Source of the DNA: CAVVSQ01 sp963848825 | Lineage (GTDB): Bacteria; Planctomycetota; Planctomycetia; Gemmatales; Gemmataceae | NCBI GenBank assembly: GCA_963848825.1 | Contig: CAWKFA010000017.1 | Location: 310,001-374,000 of the forward strand | Reading direction: 5' to 3' | DNA length: 64,000 bases | Shown here: in pieces, positions 21,301 through 28,965 of the stretch | How positions within the stretch are numbered: the stretch's first letter is position 1 | How the letters are laid out: each line of letters begins with the position of its first letter | The notes under the pieces: model-generated | Seen by the model: only the letters and a program-made list of their open reading frames with translations | Database searches by the model: none | What the model was told of the DNA's origin: nothing | Made by a program: the position numbers and the translations under genes

Positions 21301-23883
21301 GTCGCCGGAGCCCCGTTCATCTTTACCGTGCAGGCAACCGATTCTTTCGGCAACCCAGTCAGCAGTTACGGCGGTCCGGCTACCGTCACGACGACGCTCA
21401 ATCTGGCGGACCCCTTGAGCGACTTCCCGGTCCCGAGCTCACTATTTGGCAACGGGTTCGGCTTCGGTCTTGGGACTTTGATGACGGCCGGAACGTACGT
21501 GTTGACCACCACGGCTGGCTCTTACTCGGGAGCCAGCCCCCCAATTACCGTAACTCCCGCAGCCGCCGTTTACTTCAGCGCGGCCCTCCCCTCGACCGCC
21601 ACCAGCGGCAAATCCTTCGGCGTCACCGTTACGGCGTACGATCCATATGGCAACATCGGCACCGGCTACACCGGCACGGTGATACTCACCAGCACCGACG
21701 CAGGCGCCTCCCTGGGAAATGCATACGCCTTCACTGCCGGGGCCGGCCAAGACAATGGCGTGCACACTTTCAGCGTCACGCTCAATACTAGCGGTAATCA
21801 GAAGATTACCGTCGCCGACAACATGGCGACGTCACCTTCCATAATGGGTATCAGCAACACCATTGCGGTGAATGCACTGCAGGTCACGTCCTTTGCGCCG
21901 ACGCCGACCGGCTTCACAGTCACTTTCAATAAGCCGATTGTGCCCACCGATCTTGGCCTTTATGGGGCCACGACGAACGTGGTGACCAACATCGTCATGA
22001 CCGGGGCCGGCATTGGCGCCATTCATGGGACGCTTTTGATCGATCCGACCAATCAGATCGTCACGTTCAAGACGACAAATGCTTATTTGGAACTCCTCAA
22101 TAGCCTACACAGCGGCAATGATTCCGTGGTATTGCCTGACGGCACGTACACGGTCACGCTAAAGAGCGGTACCGGTACCAATGGTTTCCTCGATGCCCTT
22201 GGGGCCGGTTTGGATGGCGCCAATAACGGAAGTCATGGTAATTTCACAACATCCTTCAGTACGCATTACCAGGCCAATAAGACACCTGTTCTTGGTATCG
22301 CCGATTTCGCCCGCGGCCCGGATAGCAACACACCGATCGAAGTACCCAACAACGGTGCGGCGGGTATTCCAATCACGCTTTATAACGCCGCCAACGTGAC
22401 CGATGTGACTTTTACGCTAAGTTACAACTCCTCTTTACTTAACATCTCCGGCACGGCCTCCGGAGCCAGCAGTGACGCCAGTGATCCGGCGGCGACGCTT
22501 ACGCTCGTTTCCAACAGCGGCGGCGTGGCTACCTTCCACTACACGGATGCCAATCCGCAGTCGACGACGCCGACGAACCCGCTGGTGCTTGGGGACATTA
22601 GGGCCGTGGTCCCCTCCAGCGCCGGCGCCGCCCTTGGTCTTTATCAAGCCAAGGAACAACTACAGCTTGGTAGCATCGTCATTAACAATGGGGGCACCAC
22701 GGGCCCGGTCGCTGCCAACGGAATCCATGTCAATGCCTACTTTGGTGACGTCAACGGTGACAAAGTCATCAACGGCCTCGACAAACTTGCCGCCAATACC
22801 GTGGCGGTTGGTGCGAGCACGGGCTTCGGTGCCTACGCGCAACTTGATCCGGTGATCATCGGCGACGTTGCCGGCGATATGTCGGTCGATGCCGGTGATG
22901 TGAGCACACTCGACGCCTTCGTGGCTCAGCTATCGCCAAGCCAGGTTCCCGTGCCGCCGACGCAGTTGGCCGCGAGTAATCTGAATTACGTGAATCCCAA
23001 CAGTATTCATTCACCGAACGCGGCTGATCCGACGCTGTCCCTCGCGGGTCAGGAGCAGAACCCTGGCTCACGGCTCGTATCGATCAACCTTGATGAGCCA
23101 CATCCCGTCGGCAGCACCGGTCTGACCGAAGCGACGTTGGCGCTCACTTACGATCCAACGGTGCTAAGCCTGGCTCCGGCGGATATCACGCTGGGCACGC
23201 TTCCCAGCGCGGGCAGCGGTTGGCAGCTCGTATCGGTCGTGGATCAAACGACGGGCCAGATCGGCATTCAGCTTTACAGCGCGACGCCAATAACCGCGAC
23301 CCAGGCCGGCAGTCTCGTGAACATCGCTTTTCACCTCCAGCCAGGCGGGATCGCCGCTGCGACCGTGCAACTCGTCGATGCAGCAACGCCGAATGGCCAG
23401 CCGTTCGCTACCATCCTGGCCGATGCCCAAGGCGCCCTCATTGTTAGCGCCAGCGTCAACCAGGTTACGCTTGCAAATGAATTGGTCCCCACGCCAACGA
23501 ACAAAAGTCCCGCTGTCAGCACGCCGCCACTCACAGTGACGCCCGCGGCCCCAAGCAACGTCGCGGCGGCCGATTCTGAAGCGGAGCGGTCTGAAGAGTT
23601 TGCCGATGATGCAACGTCGTCCCCATACAAACCAGCACCTCCGGCACCCCGGGAAGTCACTGTCGCGCTGCCGTCTATCGCGACGCTCGCACCGAGCCAA
23701 GGTTTCCAGATTGGATTGTCGCCAACTCTAAATAACGGCTTACTTCAAAATTCGCCCGGCAACCTCGTTATTGCCGACGCCTTCGTCGACTGGCCTGGTG
23801 ATGCGGATAGTCTTACCGCCGATAAACACGAACCAAGACAACTTTGGGACTCCGACAAATACCTGGATTGGCTTGGTATTTAA
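15400..23883 (+). CDS. Giant secreted surface protein: duplicated beta-helix/YDG-MBG blocks, cohesin-dockerin-cohesin C-terminus
   Basis: Length 2827 residues from the ATG at 15400 (a TTG three codons earlier is less likely). The basic N-terminus leads to LEILEERYAPA (34-44), the motif seen at the start of many planctomycete secreted proteins. A glycine/threonine-rich beta-helix block follows (nt 15,540-17,640), then a Big_3-type Ig domain and two YDG-type domains (to ~18,500). A second, clearly related beta-helix block with its own Ig domain and MBG domains occupies nt 18,520-21,250. Filamin-like repeats (21,270-21,880) precede a cohesin-like domain (22,300-22,730), a dockerin-like calcium pair (GDVNGDKVINGLD, GDVAGDMSVDAGD; 22,740-22,930) and a second cohesin-like domain (23,050-23,460). 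The C-terminal third is paralogous to the protein ending at 5464. No catalytic domain is seen. A scaffold or adhesin role is inferred. Confidence 0.88.
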   Translation: MVLALRHLKTYISSWFLRTPRRIRRRPEHLRPWLEILEERYAPATISDGGTTALSIVLGTSENLFIESDGASYKFGSNQHFTALSGTDPANQSASFSGFGTTTLTMAASAITQYGTGINITDAGAGASVTFNDSGSNAYANNFSITLSNPGAGSISTFGNSSFGAFNLFASTTLAIGIGGTVSSTSGNITLEANLQTVPTSGTNAGIAIGGTLKCTGTGQIVLNGRASDTGFAKFGVQVAGNIVGGTGTALVQGTGGANSSGDPEGVDVTGTITSLGGDVTVVGQGGRSSVNSTIFATGINVESTGVISAGGSGTVTVQGTGGATTLRNDYGVLDSGTITSSGGNVQVIGTGGGSATSSADYGNFGVYVDQTLLSAGGMGNLTVQGTGGPGPGGTDLGIAILSGGSSTTILANGGNINLIGQGGGAGASGLNNGVEIQGGAFAVSVRALGNGNITIIGSGGPTTGANTYGVLQQGFISATGGNVSITGIASNSFEAGLDFAYGGTSTITTSAPGGQINLTADSIVYSQGSVNGGTGTVTLLPLTNGRPIVVGNDGVAGSLGLASAFLDQIAAGTLQIGNANSGSLTISGGNSAPRATNVELMSGGGIFLDSGSLVAHGGQLLLTPGINDTVTRFSSGHPVNLSGSNFGFATGSNLAITINGTAANTQYSQVNVGGDVNLNGVNLVLGGTLVPANGQIFTIINNNGPDPIIGTFNGLPEGTVIPNFFGSTLGATISYVGGAGHDVVLTVGQATSTATVVTSSTANTFYDQAVTFTATVSSGNGTPTGNVEFFDTSTQADLGPGTLLSSSGTTTIWAYTTSPKQIQATGGTPDVIRAVFNSATFFGSAGILAGGLNVAPLVVTVSGFTASNKVYDGATAAAVDASNLTLTGVLSGDQTYLLVRGSGGAFATKDVGNNISVTATGLVLEGAQAGDYVLTEPTALADITQAPLTISGISANKPYDGTTTATLNLSSAGLTGVYSGDTVTLVENAPSGVFANPGPGSNISVNLTGFSIAGAQAHDYYLVQPVAIPANITLTPGSVTDFGTGQLFIALAANQTCAVVSNGTNYRLTSNQIFSASSLTDPANQSTAFTGFGTKTLTITSAGLQQYGIGIFFVDEGPGTSVTFNSSGANAYSNNINVALSNSAAGHINFIGNSSFGAFNLQAATTNAITVISGANVTSSLGNLTLQANMQSTPTTNKASAGVTISGTIQSTEDGFITLQGRSSSAGYGVYVNGMIIGGAGNVTVQGIGGMTTNTSSAIGVEIFRGSITSNGGNVLVVGMGGTGSNSDFNYGVNVEKLGTISAGGTASVTVQGTGGNASANYAPNGVNVLGTITSNGGNVLVTGQGGNMPGNAFSYGVVIPAGGLISAGGLGTVTVVGTGGGAHSTTDNYGVFVTGTITSSGGNVKVVGAGGEWANFPFTFATAVRTAINLVGKINTSQAGGSITLIGDHDKLAAGSVNAGTQAVTLAPLTIGTPINLGGADTAITLGLTNAGIGSITAGGLWIGDANSGTITVTSGITLPRPANVILTSAGDIVFNSGTFNTDGGNLTLAPGASGAVRPVGGGIDVNTLGGTLGFAPGSNLTIAINGSTADTQYNQLNVLSKINLTGANLVLSGSLIPANGQTFTIVNNNSNSPVIGTFNNLPEGAVIPNFLGSTLNATITYKGGAGNDVVLIVGQATSTAASVTASTGNSVYGQPVIFTATITAGSGTPTGNVEFYDETTGTDLGTATPQISGSGTASWSYTTAPTQIQVTGVNAHIIRAVYTPTGGFSGTAGILPGGETVTPRPLVVAATSNTKTYDSTTSAVASPTILGLMGPDTVTGLVEIYSDRNAGSGKTLSVGAYTVNDGNGGNNYSVTTQTATGVINKAPLTITATSNTKTADGTVAAAATPTVSGLVGGDSVTTLAESYGNATAASSKTLSVSAYTINDGNSGNNYTVIAVNNTNGIINPGPFSKYVDTVLGGITFVAGAPFIFTVQATDSFGNPVSSYGGPATVTTTLNLADPLSDFPVPSSLFGNGFGFGLGTLMTAGTYVLTTTAGSYSGASPPITVTPAAAVYFSAALPSTATSGKSFGVTVTAYDPYGNIGTGYTGTVILTSTDAGASLGNAYAFTAGAGQDNGVHTFSVTLNTSGNQKITVADNMATSPSIMGISNTIAVNALQVTSFAPTPTGFTVTFNKPIVPTDLGLYGATTNVVTNIVMTGAGIGAIHGTLLIDPTNQIVTFKTTNAYLELLNSLHSGNDSVVLPDGTYTVTLKSGTGTNGFLDALGAGLDGANNGSHGNFTTSFSTHYQANKTPVLGIADFARGPDSNTPIEVPNNGAAGIPITLYNAANVTDVTFTLSYNSSLLNISGTASGASSDASDPAATLTLVSNSGGVATFHYTDANPQSTTPTNPLVLGDIRAVVPSSAGAALGLYQAKEQLQLGSIVINNGGTTGPVAANGIHVNAYFGDVNGDKVINGLDKLAANTVAVGASTGFGAYAQLDPVIIGDVAGDMSVDAGDVSTLDAFVAQLSPSQVPVPPTQLAASNLNYVNPNSIHSPNAADPTLSLAGQEQNPGSRLVSINLDEPHPVGSTGLTEATLALTYDPTVLSLAPADITLGTLPSAGSGWQLVSVVDQTTGQIGIQLYSATPITATQAGSLVNIAFHLQPGGIAAATVQLVDAATPNGQPFATILADAQGALIVSASVNQVTLANELVPTPTNKSPAVSTPPLTVTPAAPSNVAAADSEAERSEEFADDATSSPYKPAPPAPREVTVALPSIATLAPSQGFQIGLSPTLNNGLLQNSPGNLVIADAFVDWPGDADSLTADKHEPRQLWDSDKYLDWLGI

Positions 23884-23929
23884 GCCGTCCCGGCAGGGCT
23901 CTGCTATCTCGGGAGAAAAAGGGTAAAAA

Positions 23930-23949
23930 GGGGACATGCATGTTTATTA
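23930..23949 (+). repeat. REP-like left end of RAYT copy 3
   Basis: 20 bp, inverted against 24662-24681 with 19 of 20 matches. The same end occurs at 12901/14420, 15151 and 26491. Confidence 0.85.
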
Positions 23950-24627
23950 CAGCAATGTCTGCTCTCCATTCTTCCGCGGCCTGCCGCGTGGACGCGTCGT
24001 GAACTCAAGCCCTAGTCGCTTGGCGGTCGTCTTCGTCCAGGCTTCGTCGCCGTACGGCGAACCTCGAACTACACTGCGTCTGATGGCCTGCACCTCAACG
24101 TCGGTCGCCGGCGCGTTAACCCATTTGAGCCAATTTCGCGGGCGAGCTACCGGGCCGGCTACGAGATAGGCTGGACGCACCTGGCCTTGCCGCCAACAAT
24201 GAGCGCTGGACCACGGCCATTGTTCTGCGCTCTCGACAAGGTTGGCACGTAAGGGATTGCGTTCTATGTAGCGCAAGACGCTCAAGAGGTGCTCGTCATG
24301 TTGAACGGGAAAGGCTCTAAACCGGCCTTGCCACAGATGGCCGCTGCTTTGGTAATGTTTGTGATAGCGACGCACGTGCGTGTTTTGCAGCCAGTGCATC
24401 CAGACACTGAGATCACCGTCATTTTCAGGCAGGACGGCCAGGTGAAAATGGTTGGGCATCAGGCAGAAAGCAAGCACGGGCATGGGGATTTCCACGAAGG
24501 CATGGTAAATCGCCTTCAGGAAAGCATGATAATCGCCCTCCTCGTGAAAAACCTGGCGCCGACCGTTGCCGCGGTTGAGCACATGGTAGCAAACGCCGCC
24601 GACAGAGGCTCGTGCAGTGCGGGGCAT
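23947..24627 (-). CDS. REP-associated tyrosine transposase (RAYT, Y1/HUH family)
   Basis: A 226-residue intact protein starting MPRTARAS. It carries the HUH motif at residues 60-62 (MPNHFHLAVLP) and the Y1-containing helix region RRYHKHYQSSGHLWQGRF (86-103), with Y88 or Y92 as the candidate nucleophile. The C-terminus is basic (TRPRGRPRK) and probably binds DNA. RAYT proteins cut and join single-stranded REP sequences; here the REP-like ends are arranged as inverted repeats around the gene. This is the only full-length copy of four and the likely source of activity for the others. Confidence 0.93.
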   Translation of the reverse strand: MPRTARASVGGVCYHVLNRGNGRRQVFHEEGDYHAFLKAIYHAFVEIPMPVLAFCLMPNHFHLAVLPENDGDLSVWMHWLQNTHVRRYHKHYQSSGHLWQGRFRAFPVQHDEHLLSVLRYIERNPLRANLVESAEQWPWSSAHCWRQGQVRPAYLVAGPVARPRNWLKWVNAPATDVEVQAIRRSVVRGSPYGDEAWTKTTAKRLGLEFTTRPRGRPRKNGEQTLL

Positions 24628-24661
24628 TCACCGAATGTAACCGATAATCCACCAAAGTCAA

Positions 24662-24681
24662 TAATAAACATGGATGTCCCC
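24662..24681 (-). repeat. REP-like right end of RAYT copy 3
   Basis: Inverted partner of 23930-23949. The A-rich extension outside it (AAAAGG on the minus strand) is also shared. Confidence 0.85.
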
Positions 24682-25051
24682 TTTTCCTCCCTTTAACGCA
24701 GGGGACACTTTTGCGGAAAGGCAGCGTTTTGCGAAGGAATCTGCGAGGATTCGCTGAACCGGTCCGAAGGAAATGGGGGGTGGGGCGTGCGTCATGCCTT
24801 CAAAAATCCTGTCTTTTATGCAACCCAACGTCATCCCCGAAGGCTTTTTTCCTCCAAAGGCATTTTTTGGGGAGATCCACCCACTGAAAACCCAGAAGAA
24901 CCAAAAAAAATTCTCCTAAGTTTTGCTTGAAACCGGCTTGCGGTTTCGTTCTAAAGGAATAGTGTTTAGTGGACGTTCCGGAGCCAGTGACAAAATTCAT
25001 CGCCCGCCACAGATGTCGTGCCGATGGCCAACTATGTGAAACGAGGAGATC
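24682..25051. other. Intergenic region, no gene recognised
   Basis: 370 bp. It contains T-runs (near 24,845 and 24,861), an A-run and a small hairpin (GAAACC...GGTTTC, near 24,930), but no coding frame or repeat shared with the rest of the window. The promoter of the downstream gene presumably lies at its right end. Confidence 0.4.
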
Positions 25052-26079
25052 ATGCGCGTGAGGTTTATAGGACTGGGACTGTGCATAGGGGTATTGTTTA
25101 CCAACGCCGGCCAAGGGCAGGAGGCCAAGTTCGATCTTCCTTCAATGGGGGGATTTGCTGTCTCACCTGACAACTTGACATTGGTGGTATCATTGACCGC
25201 TAAAACCGAACTCGTTTATTTCGACACGCAGGCCGGCAAGGAAAGCAAGCGGGTGACCGTGGACTTCCAGCCGACGCAATTGGCTTGGCATGAAAAGACT
25301 CTTTATGCGGCCCAGAAATCGTCAGCTCAAGTACATATTTTGGATGCCCAGAGTGGCAAGGAATTGGCGACCGGAAACGCAGGGGGGCCCGTTCGAAACC
25401 TTGTCGCGGCAAAGGGCATCTGTTTCGCAAGTAATGACAGTCGCCAGGTATACGCGATTGACGCCAAAGGAAGGTCCGCCAAGACAGAAGCTGGTGGATC
25501 GTTCATCGCCGCCGATCCCAAAGGCGCTTCGTTTGCACGGTGATCGACGGTCGGGCTCGCACGGATGCCATGAAATACTTGGTGGATGGTATGAAACTGC
25601 AGCTTACCGGTACGTTGCAAGGCAAGACGGGTGGTAGCCTGCAAAACGTGCAAGGTGTTCAGATAAGCTCTGACGGCAAACTGGTGGGTGTGATTGCGGG
25701 TGGCGGTTGGGCAGATGTCGATCGGAAACGTCATTATGGTGTTCCTCTTTACAGCACAGCAGATATGCAGTCGCAAGTCGGCGATTTGGAAACCGGCGCC
25801 TATCCGAGCGGCTGCACTTTCCATCCTGACCTTCCTCTTGTCTTCGCGTGCACTGGGAAGCATGGTTACATTTTTAGCGCAAAGTCCTTCGCACCTGGTC
25901 AAAAGATAGATTCGCCTCGCGACGGAGCAGCAACCGTTTTGACCTTTGTTTCCAAGGGTCGCAAACTGGCATGGGGCAGTTCAGATGCGCGCGCCAATAC
26001 CGGTGTTCTGAAGTTTTTTGAGCTCGACCTGACCCAGGATCAAGAGGCTCTGCTCAAGAAAGCATACTCCGGCAAATAA
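25052..26079 (+). CDS. Secreted beta-propeller (WD40/YVTN-like) protein, frameshift near 25,540
   Basis: The start is supported by GAGGAG five bases before the ATG. A signal peptide (RFIGLGLCIGVLFTNAGQGQ) precedes propeller-like blades: GFAVSPDNLTLVV, LVYFDTQAGKE, VHILDAQSGKELAT, VYAIDAKGR. The first frame stops at 25543 after PKGASFAR, while the overlapping frame carries on directly with further blades (GVQISSDGKLVGVIAGGG, GCTFHPDLPLVFACTGKHG) to 26079. The phase change equals one missing base, so a single protein of ~342 residues is likely. A periplasmic or surface interaction role is inferred; no enzyme motif is visible. Confidence 0.75.
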
Positions 26080-26094
26080 CACTGCGACGATGCC

Positions 26095-26475
26095 CTAATG
26101 CAGTGGGTCCAACACCTGACTGCCGGGCAGGTAGCTGCGTTCGTGCCTGGCCACCACCTGGTTGGCTACGACAATCTCGATGCGCTCGGTGTACGCTTTC
26201 ACCGTCGCCGTTTGAAAGGCGTAGCATTGCGGCACGCTGTAACGCACCCGGTCGCAACGAGCCGTTTGGTATTTATCGATCTTGGCCGGCTGATAAATGC
26301 AGGCATCAAAGCGCGTGGCCGGCAACGGCCAAGCACGCTCACGCTGAAACCGCTCACTGATAGTCTCGGTGTTCTCTCCCGGAGACGCACTGATCCTTCA
26401 GACGGCGATCACGCAGGTAGGCATTCAGTTCCGCCACGTCCTTCTTCCGTGGCACCGGCGTGGCCCAGCAGCGTT
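26095..26475 (-). pseudogene. istA: IS21-family istA transposase remnant
   Basis: Read on the minus strand, the piece VPRKKDVAELNAYLRDRRLKDQC is followed, after a frame break, by ERFQRERAWPLP and then DKYQTARCDRVRYSVPQCYAF...VVARHERSYLPGSQVLDPLH and a stop. This is the C-terminal part of IS21 IstA (the RYSVP and ARHxRSY...LDPLHYL region). The N-terminal DDE domain, the istB helper gene and the ends are absent. It is a dead fragment. Confidence 0.75.
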
Positions 26476-26490
26476 GGGGGAGGAAATGAC

Positions 26491-26787
26491 GACATCCATG
26501 TTTATTAGAATAATGTCGGCTCATCCTTCCGCGGCCTCCTGCGTGGACGTGTCGTGAACTCCAGCCCTAGTCGCTTGGCGGTCGTCTTCGTCCAGGCTTC
26601 GTCGCCGTACGGCGATCCTCGAACTACGCTGCGCCTGATGGCCTGCACTTCGACGTCGGTCGCGGGCGAGTTAACCCATTTGAGCCAATTTCGTGGGCGA
26701 ACTACCGGGCCGGCTACGAGATAGGCTGGACGCACCTGGCCTTGTTGCCAACAATCAGCGCTGGACCAGGGCCATTGTTCTGCGCTC
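26491..26787 (-). pseudogene. RAYT 3' fragment with one REP-like end (copy 4)
   Basis: It starts with the end sequence GACATCCATGTTTATTA and encodes the C-terminal ~85 residues of the RAYT (AEQWPWSSADCW... to TRPRRRPRK). Similarity ends abruptly at 26787, where the intact copy continues into the catalytic region. It is non-functional and abuts the istA remnant. Confidence 0.85.
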
Positions 26788-26941
26788 TGATCCTTTGGCA
26801 AGGAAGCAGGCTCACGTACCAAGGAGCGGTAACGAATCGAGACCTGGACCCTTTCGGAAGGAGCAACCCATACCCTTCAGAAAAAAACCGAAGAAATCCC
26901 TTCTTCTGGTCCCGTTTTAGCCGCGCCTTACACTCTCCAAT

Positions 26942-27697
26942 ATGCAATTCTCGATGAGTTCTTTACCCTGCGTGTTGTTTGCCATGAGCAGGGAGCGGCG
27001 GGCGCTTCATCGCGACTACCCGGTCGGGCAGCGGCTGGCGGGCGCGCCTGCTGGGCGCATTTTTGCGGCTCGGGCCCCAGGCGACTGCTGGTCGTGGAAA
27101 CCGGCATTGGGCCACTGGCCGTTGAGCGTGTGCTTACCTGGCTATTGGCCAGGCCAGTGCACGAGGGCGTTCCCTGCGTGCCCAGGTTTATTTTATTCGC
27201 GGGGTTTGCCGGCGCCCTGATTGAGCCATTGCGCATTGGCGACGTGGTTTTCGCGACTCATGTCAAGGATATGAACGGGCAGTGTTGGCCTGCCACCTTG
27301 CCGCCCATCGACGGGCCAGCTAGCCTGTTTCGCGGATCGATTCTCTCCTCCGCTGAACTAGTCGGCGTGCCCGCCGACAAGCGGCGCCTGGGCCAAACGC
27401 AGCGATGCCTGTGCCGTCGACATGGAGTCCGCGGCCTGCGCTCGTCTTTGCACGCGCCACGGGGTACCCTTCGGGTGCCTGCGCGCCATCTCGGACACTG
27501 TTGACACGAGATTGTCGCCTCGGCTTGTGTCTCTCTTGAACGGCGGCCAAATCTCCTGGTGGCGCGTACTGATCAGCCTCTGCCGTCAGCCCGGCCTCTT
27601 GAGTGAATTCATCCGTCTGGGCCGTGACACGAAAGTAGCGGCGGCCCGGCTCGGCAAGGCGGTAGGGGAAATTTTGACGCTAAACCCAGCAGATTAG
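26942..27697 (+). pseudogene. Nucleoside phosphorylase/nucleosidase family protein, two frame breaks
   Basis: Three successive frames together read as one PNP/MTA-SAH-nucleosidase-family protein of ~250 residues. Frame 1 gives LPCVLFAMSRERRALHRDYP; from about 27,080 the next frame gives LLVVETGIGPLAVERVLTWLL, FILFAGFAGALIEPLRIGDVVFA; from about 27,390 the first frame resumes with SDACAVDMESAACARLC (the ribose-binding VDMES motif), LRAISDTVD and a C-terminal helix. The two shifts compensate. Hopanoid-associated HpnG phosphorylases have a similar layout, but I cannot decide the subfamily. It may be intact in the organism if the breaks are consensus errors. Confidence 0.7.
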
Positions 27698-27843
27698 GCG
27701 GAAACCGCCACCACGGGGTCCTCAGACTGGGGCCGTAATCTTCGTCAAAAGACGAAAAAGTTGCGAGTGCGCCCCTTTTACCTGGAGGGTCAATTTGATA
27801 AGGTAATAAGGACCATTTTACCCTTTAACCCAAAGGAAAATCC

Positions 27844-28097
27844 ATGGCATCATTTGCAGCTAGAAAGAGCGATCTGGATGAAGCTTGCGGGTTCTTGCGG
27901 TCCTTTACCCTCGGTAAACAAGGCTTTACGCAACAGGATGGCGCCGCGGGCATCGAACGCGTCAACACCCAGTGCGCAAGCTGACCAAGCTGTTCGCGTC
28001 CGGGCCGGACAATAACAATGCGGCTACCGTCATTGCCGCCGCGAAAAAATGCATTCTGGCGGCTCAAGCCCGTCTCAATCTCTTGCGTGCGCACTAA
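27844..28097 (+). CDS. Small hypothetical protein (~84 aa), one-base frame break near 27,977
   Basis: An AAAGGA ribosome-binding site precedes ATG 27844. The first frame (MASFAARKSDLDEACGFLRSF...) runs to a TGA just after ERVNTQCAS; adding one base at that point joins it to LTKLFASGPDNNNAATVIAAAKKCILAAQARL and a TAA at 28097. The product would be a small helical, alanine-rich protein. I do not recognise a family. Confidence 0.4.
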
Positions 28098-28194
28098 CTC
28101 CTGCCATACTCCCGTTTTACGCCGATCAAAGTTTAGGCGCGATGTTGCGCCGTGTTTCTGCACAGGAAACGCGGCGCGATGTCGTGTCTAGCCG

Positions 28195-28289
28195 CCCGTT
28201 GAAAAAGGGGTCAGACCCCCTGAAGCGAACAGAGTTTTCAACGTTTTTGCAGGGTATCGAAGGGGTCTGACCCCTTTTTCAACGGGCTG
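28195..28289. repeat. MITE copy 1 (~95 bp), 7-bp target duplication
   Basis: Terminal inverted repeats of about 25 bp (CCCGTTGAAAAAGGGGTCAG... inverted at the right) enclose a ~40-bp core. The direct repeat CTAGCCG flanks it at 28188-28194 and 28290-28296. It begins three bases beyond the nthB stop codon and could act as a hairpin at the transcript end. Confidence 0.88.
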
Positions 28290-28299
28290 CTAGCCGCGG

Positions 28300-28965
28300 T
28301 CATTCCAAATAGCTTTCCCACAGATCGACGAAGACGGAACTGCCTTCGTTAGCACTTTCGCCCCATAGCTCGGCGGCTTCGAAACGCACGCAATACAGGT
28401 GCTGGCCCATTCGAGTACCCAGCGCATTCATGTCTGGGAAGACGTGTTCGCCGTAATGCTCATGGATCAACCCAAGTTTTCCCCGCACATACCGGGGTTC
28501 GCGCGTGTGGCCTGTTGGATGACGGTTGACGGCACGCACGCGGTCGCCGCTGCGGAAGCGCGGCGCCGTCGTTGCGGGGACGACGGTGGGCGTGCCCTGC
28601 GCCAGCGTGGCGGCGACGTTCCCGGCCTTCAGAACATTCGCTTGAAGGGCATCGTTGGCCACGGCCTGGGCCTGACCGGAGGCTAACTCCGCCCTGGTCA
28701 CAAGTCCCTTGTCGATCAGCAAGGTGACCAGGCCGGCAAACCAGTTTTCGTAATAGCTGTTGCGAAGGTAGATGTCGGGCGGTTGCGATTCCCGCGCGAA
28801 GCGTGCCATGTCAATGTTCCAGCGACCGAGCGCTCCGGTGGCCAGGACCATGGCGAAGACCCGTTTTTCCCAGTCAGCGTGAAAGACGGGTTCCGCTGTT
28901 TCCGCTTCGGCGTTGACCGCGCCAAAGCCGTGCATGCCACCGAGGTCGTGTGCGCCGTTCATCAA
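28300..28965 (-). CDS. nthB: Nitrile hydratase subunit beta
   Basis: It begins MMNGAHDLGGMHGFG, the characteristic start of NHase beta subunits, and runs 221 residues, the usual size. Other family features are WEKRVFAMVLA, YYENWFAGLVTLLIDKGLV, and the C-terminal SH3-like half: RFRSGDRVRAVNRHPTGHTREPRYVRGKLG and LYCVRFEAAELWG. With the alpha subunit it hydrates nitriles to amides in the cytoplasm. Its ATG overlaps the alpha stop by four bases, so the two are translationally coupled. The small activator/cobalt-chaperone gene that usually follows is not here; instead a MITE sits three bases after the stop codon. Confidence 0.95.
   Translation of the reverse strand: MMNGAHDLGGMHGFGAVNAEAETAEPVFHADWEKRVFAMVLATGALGRWNIDMARFARESQPPDIYLRNSYYENWFAGLVTLLIDKGLVTRAELASGQAQAVANDALQANVLKAGNVAATLAQGTPTVVPATTAPRFRSGDRVRAVNRHPTGHTREPRYVRGKLGLIHEHYGEHVFPDMNALGTRMGQHLYCVRFEAAELWGESANEGSSVFVDLWESYLE

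Larger units (their letters stand above)
23930..24681 (-). mobile_element. Intact RAYT element with inverted REP-like ends (copy 3)
   Basis: The ends GGGGACATGCATGTTTATTA (23930-23949) and TAATAAACATGGATGTCCCC (24662-24681) are inverted copies with one mismatch, and both are preceded on the outside by an A-rich run. One intact RAYT gene fills the interior. The element lies 46 bp after the stop of the giant surface gene, in convergent orientation. Confidence 0.88.

Noticed and set aside
26098..26508. 136-codon plus-strand frame
   Set aside because: The opposite strand reads as the C-terminal part of IS21 IstA; the plus frame has no recognisable content.
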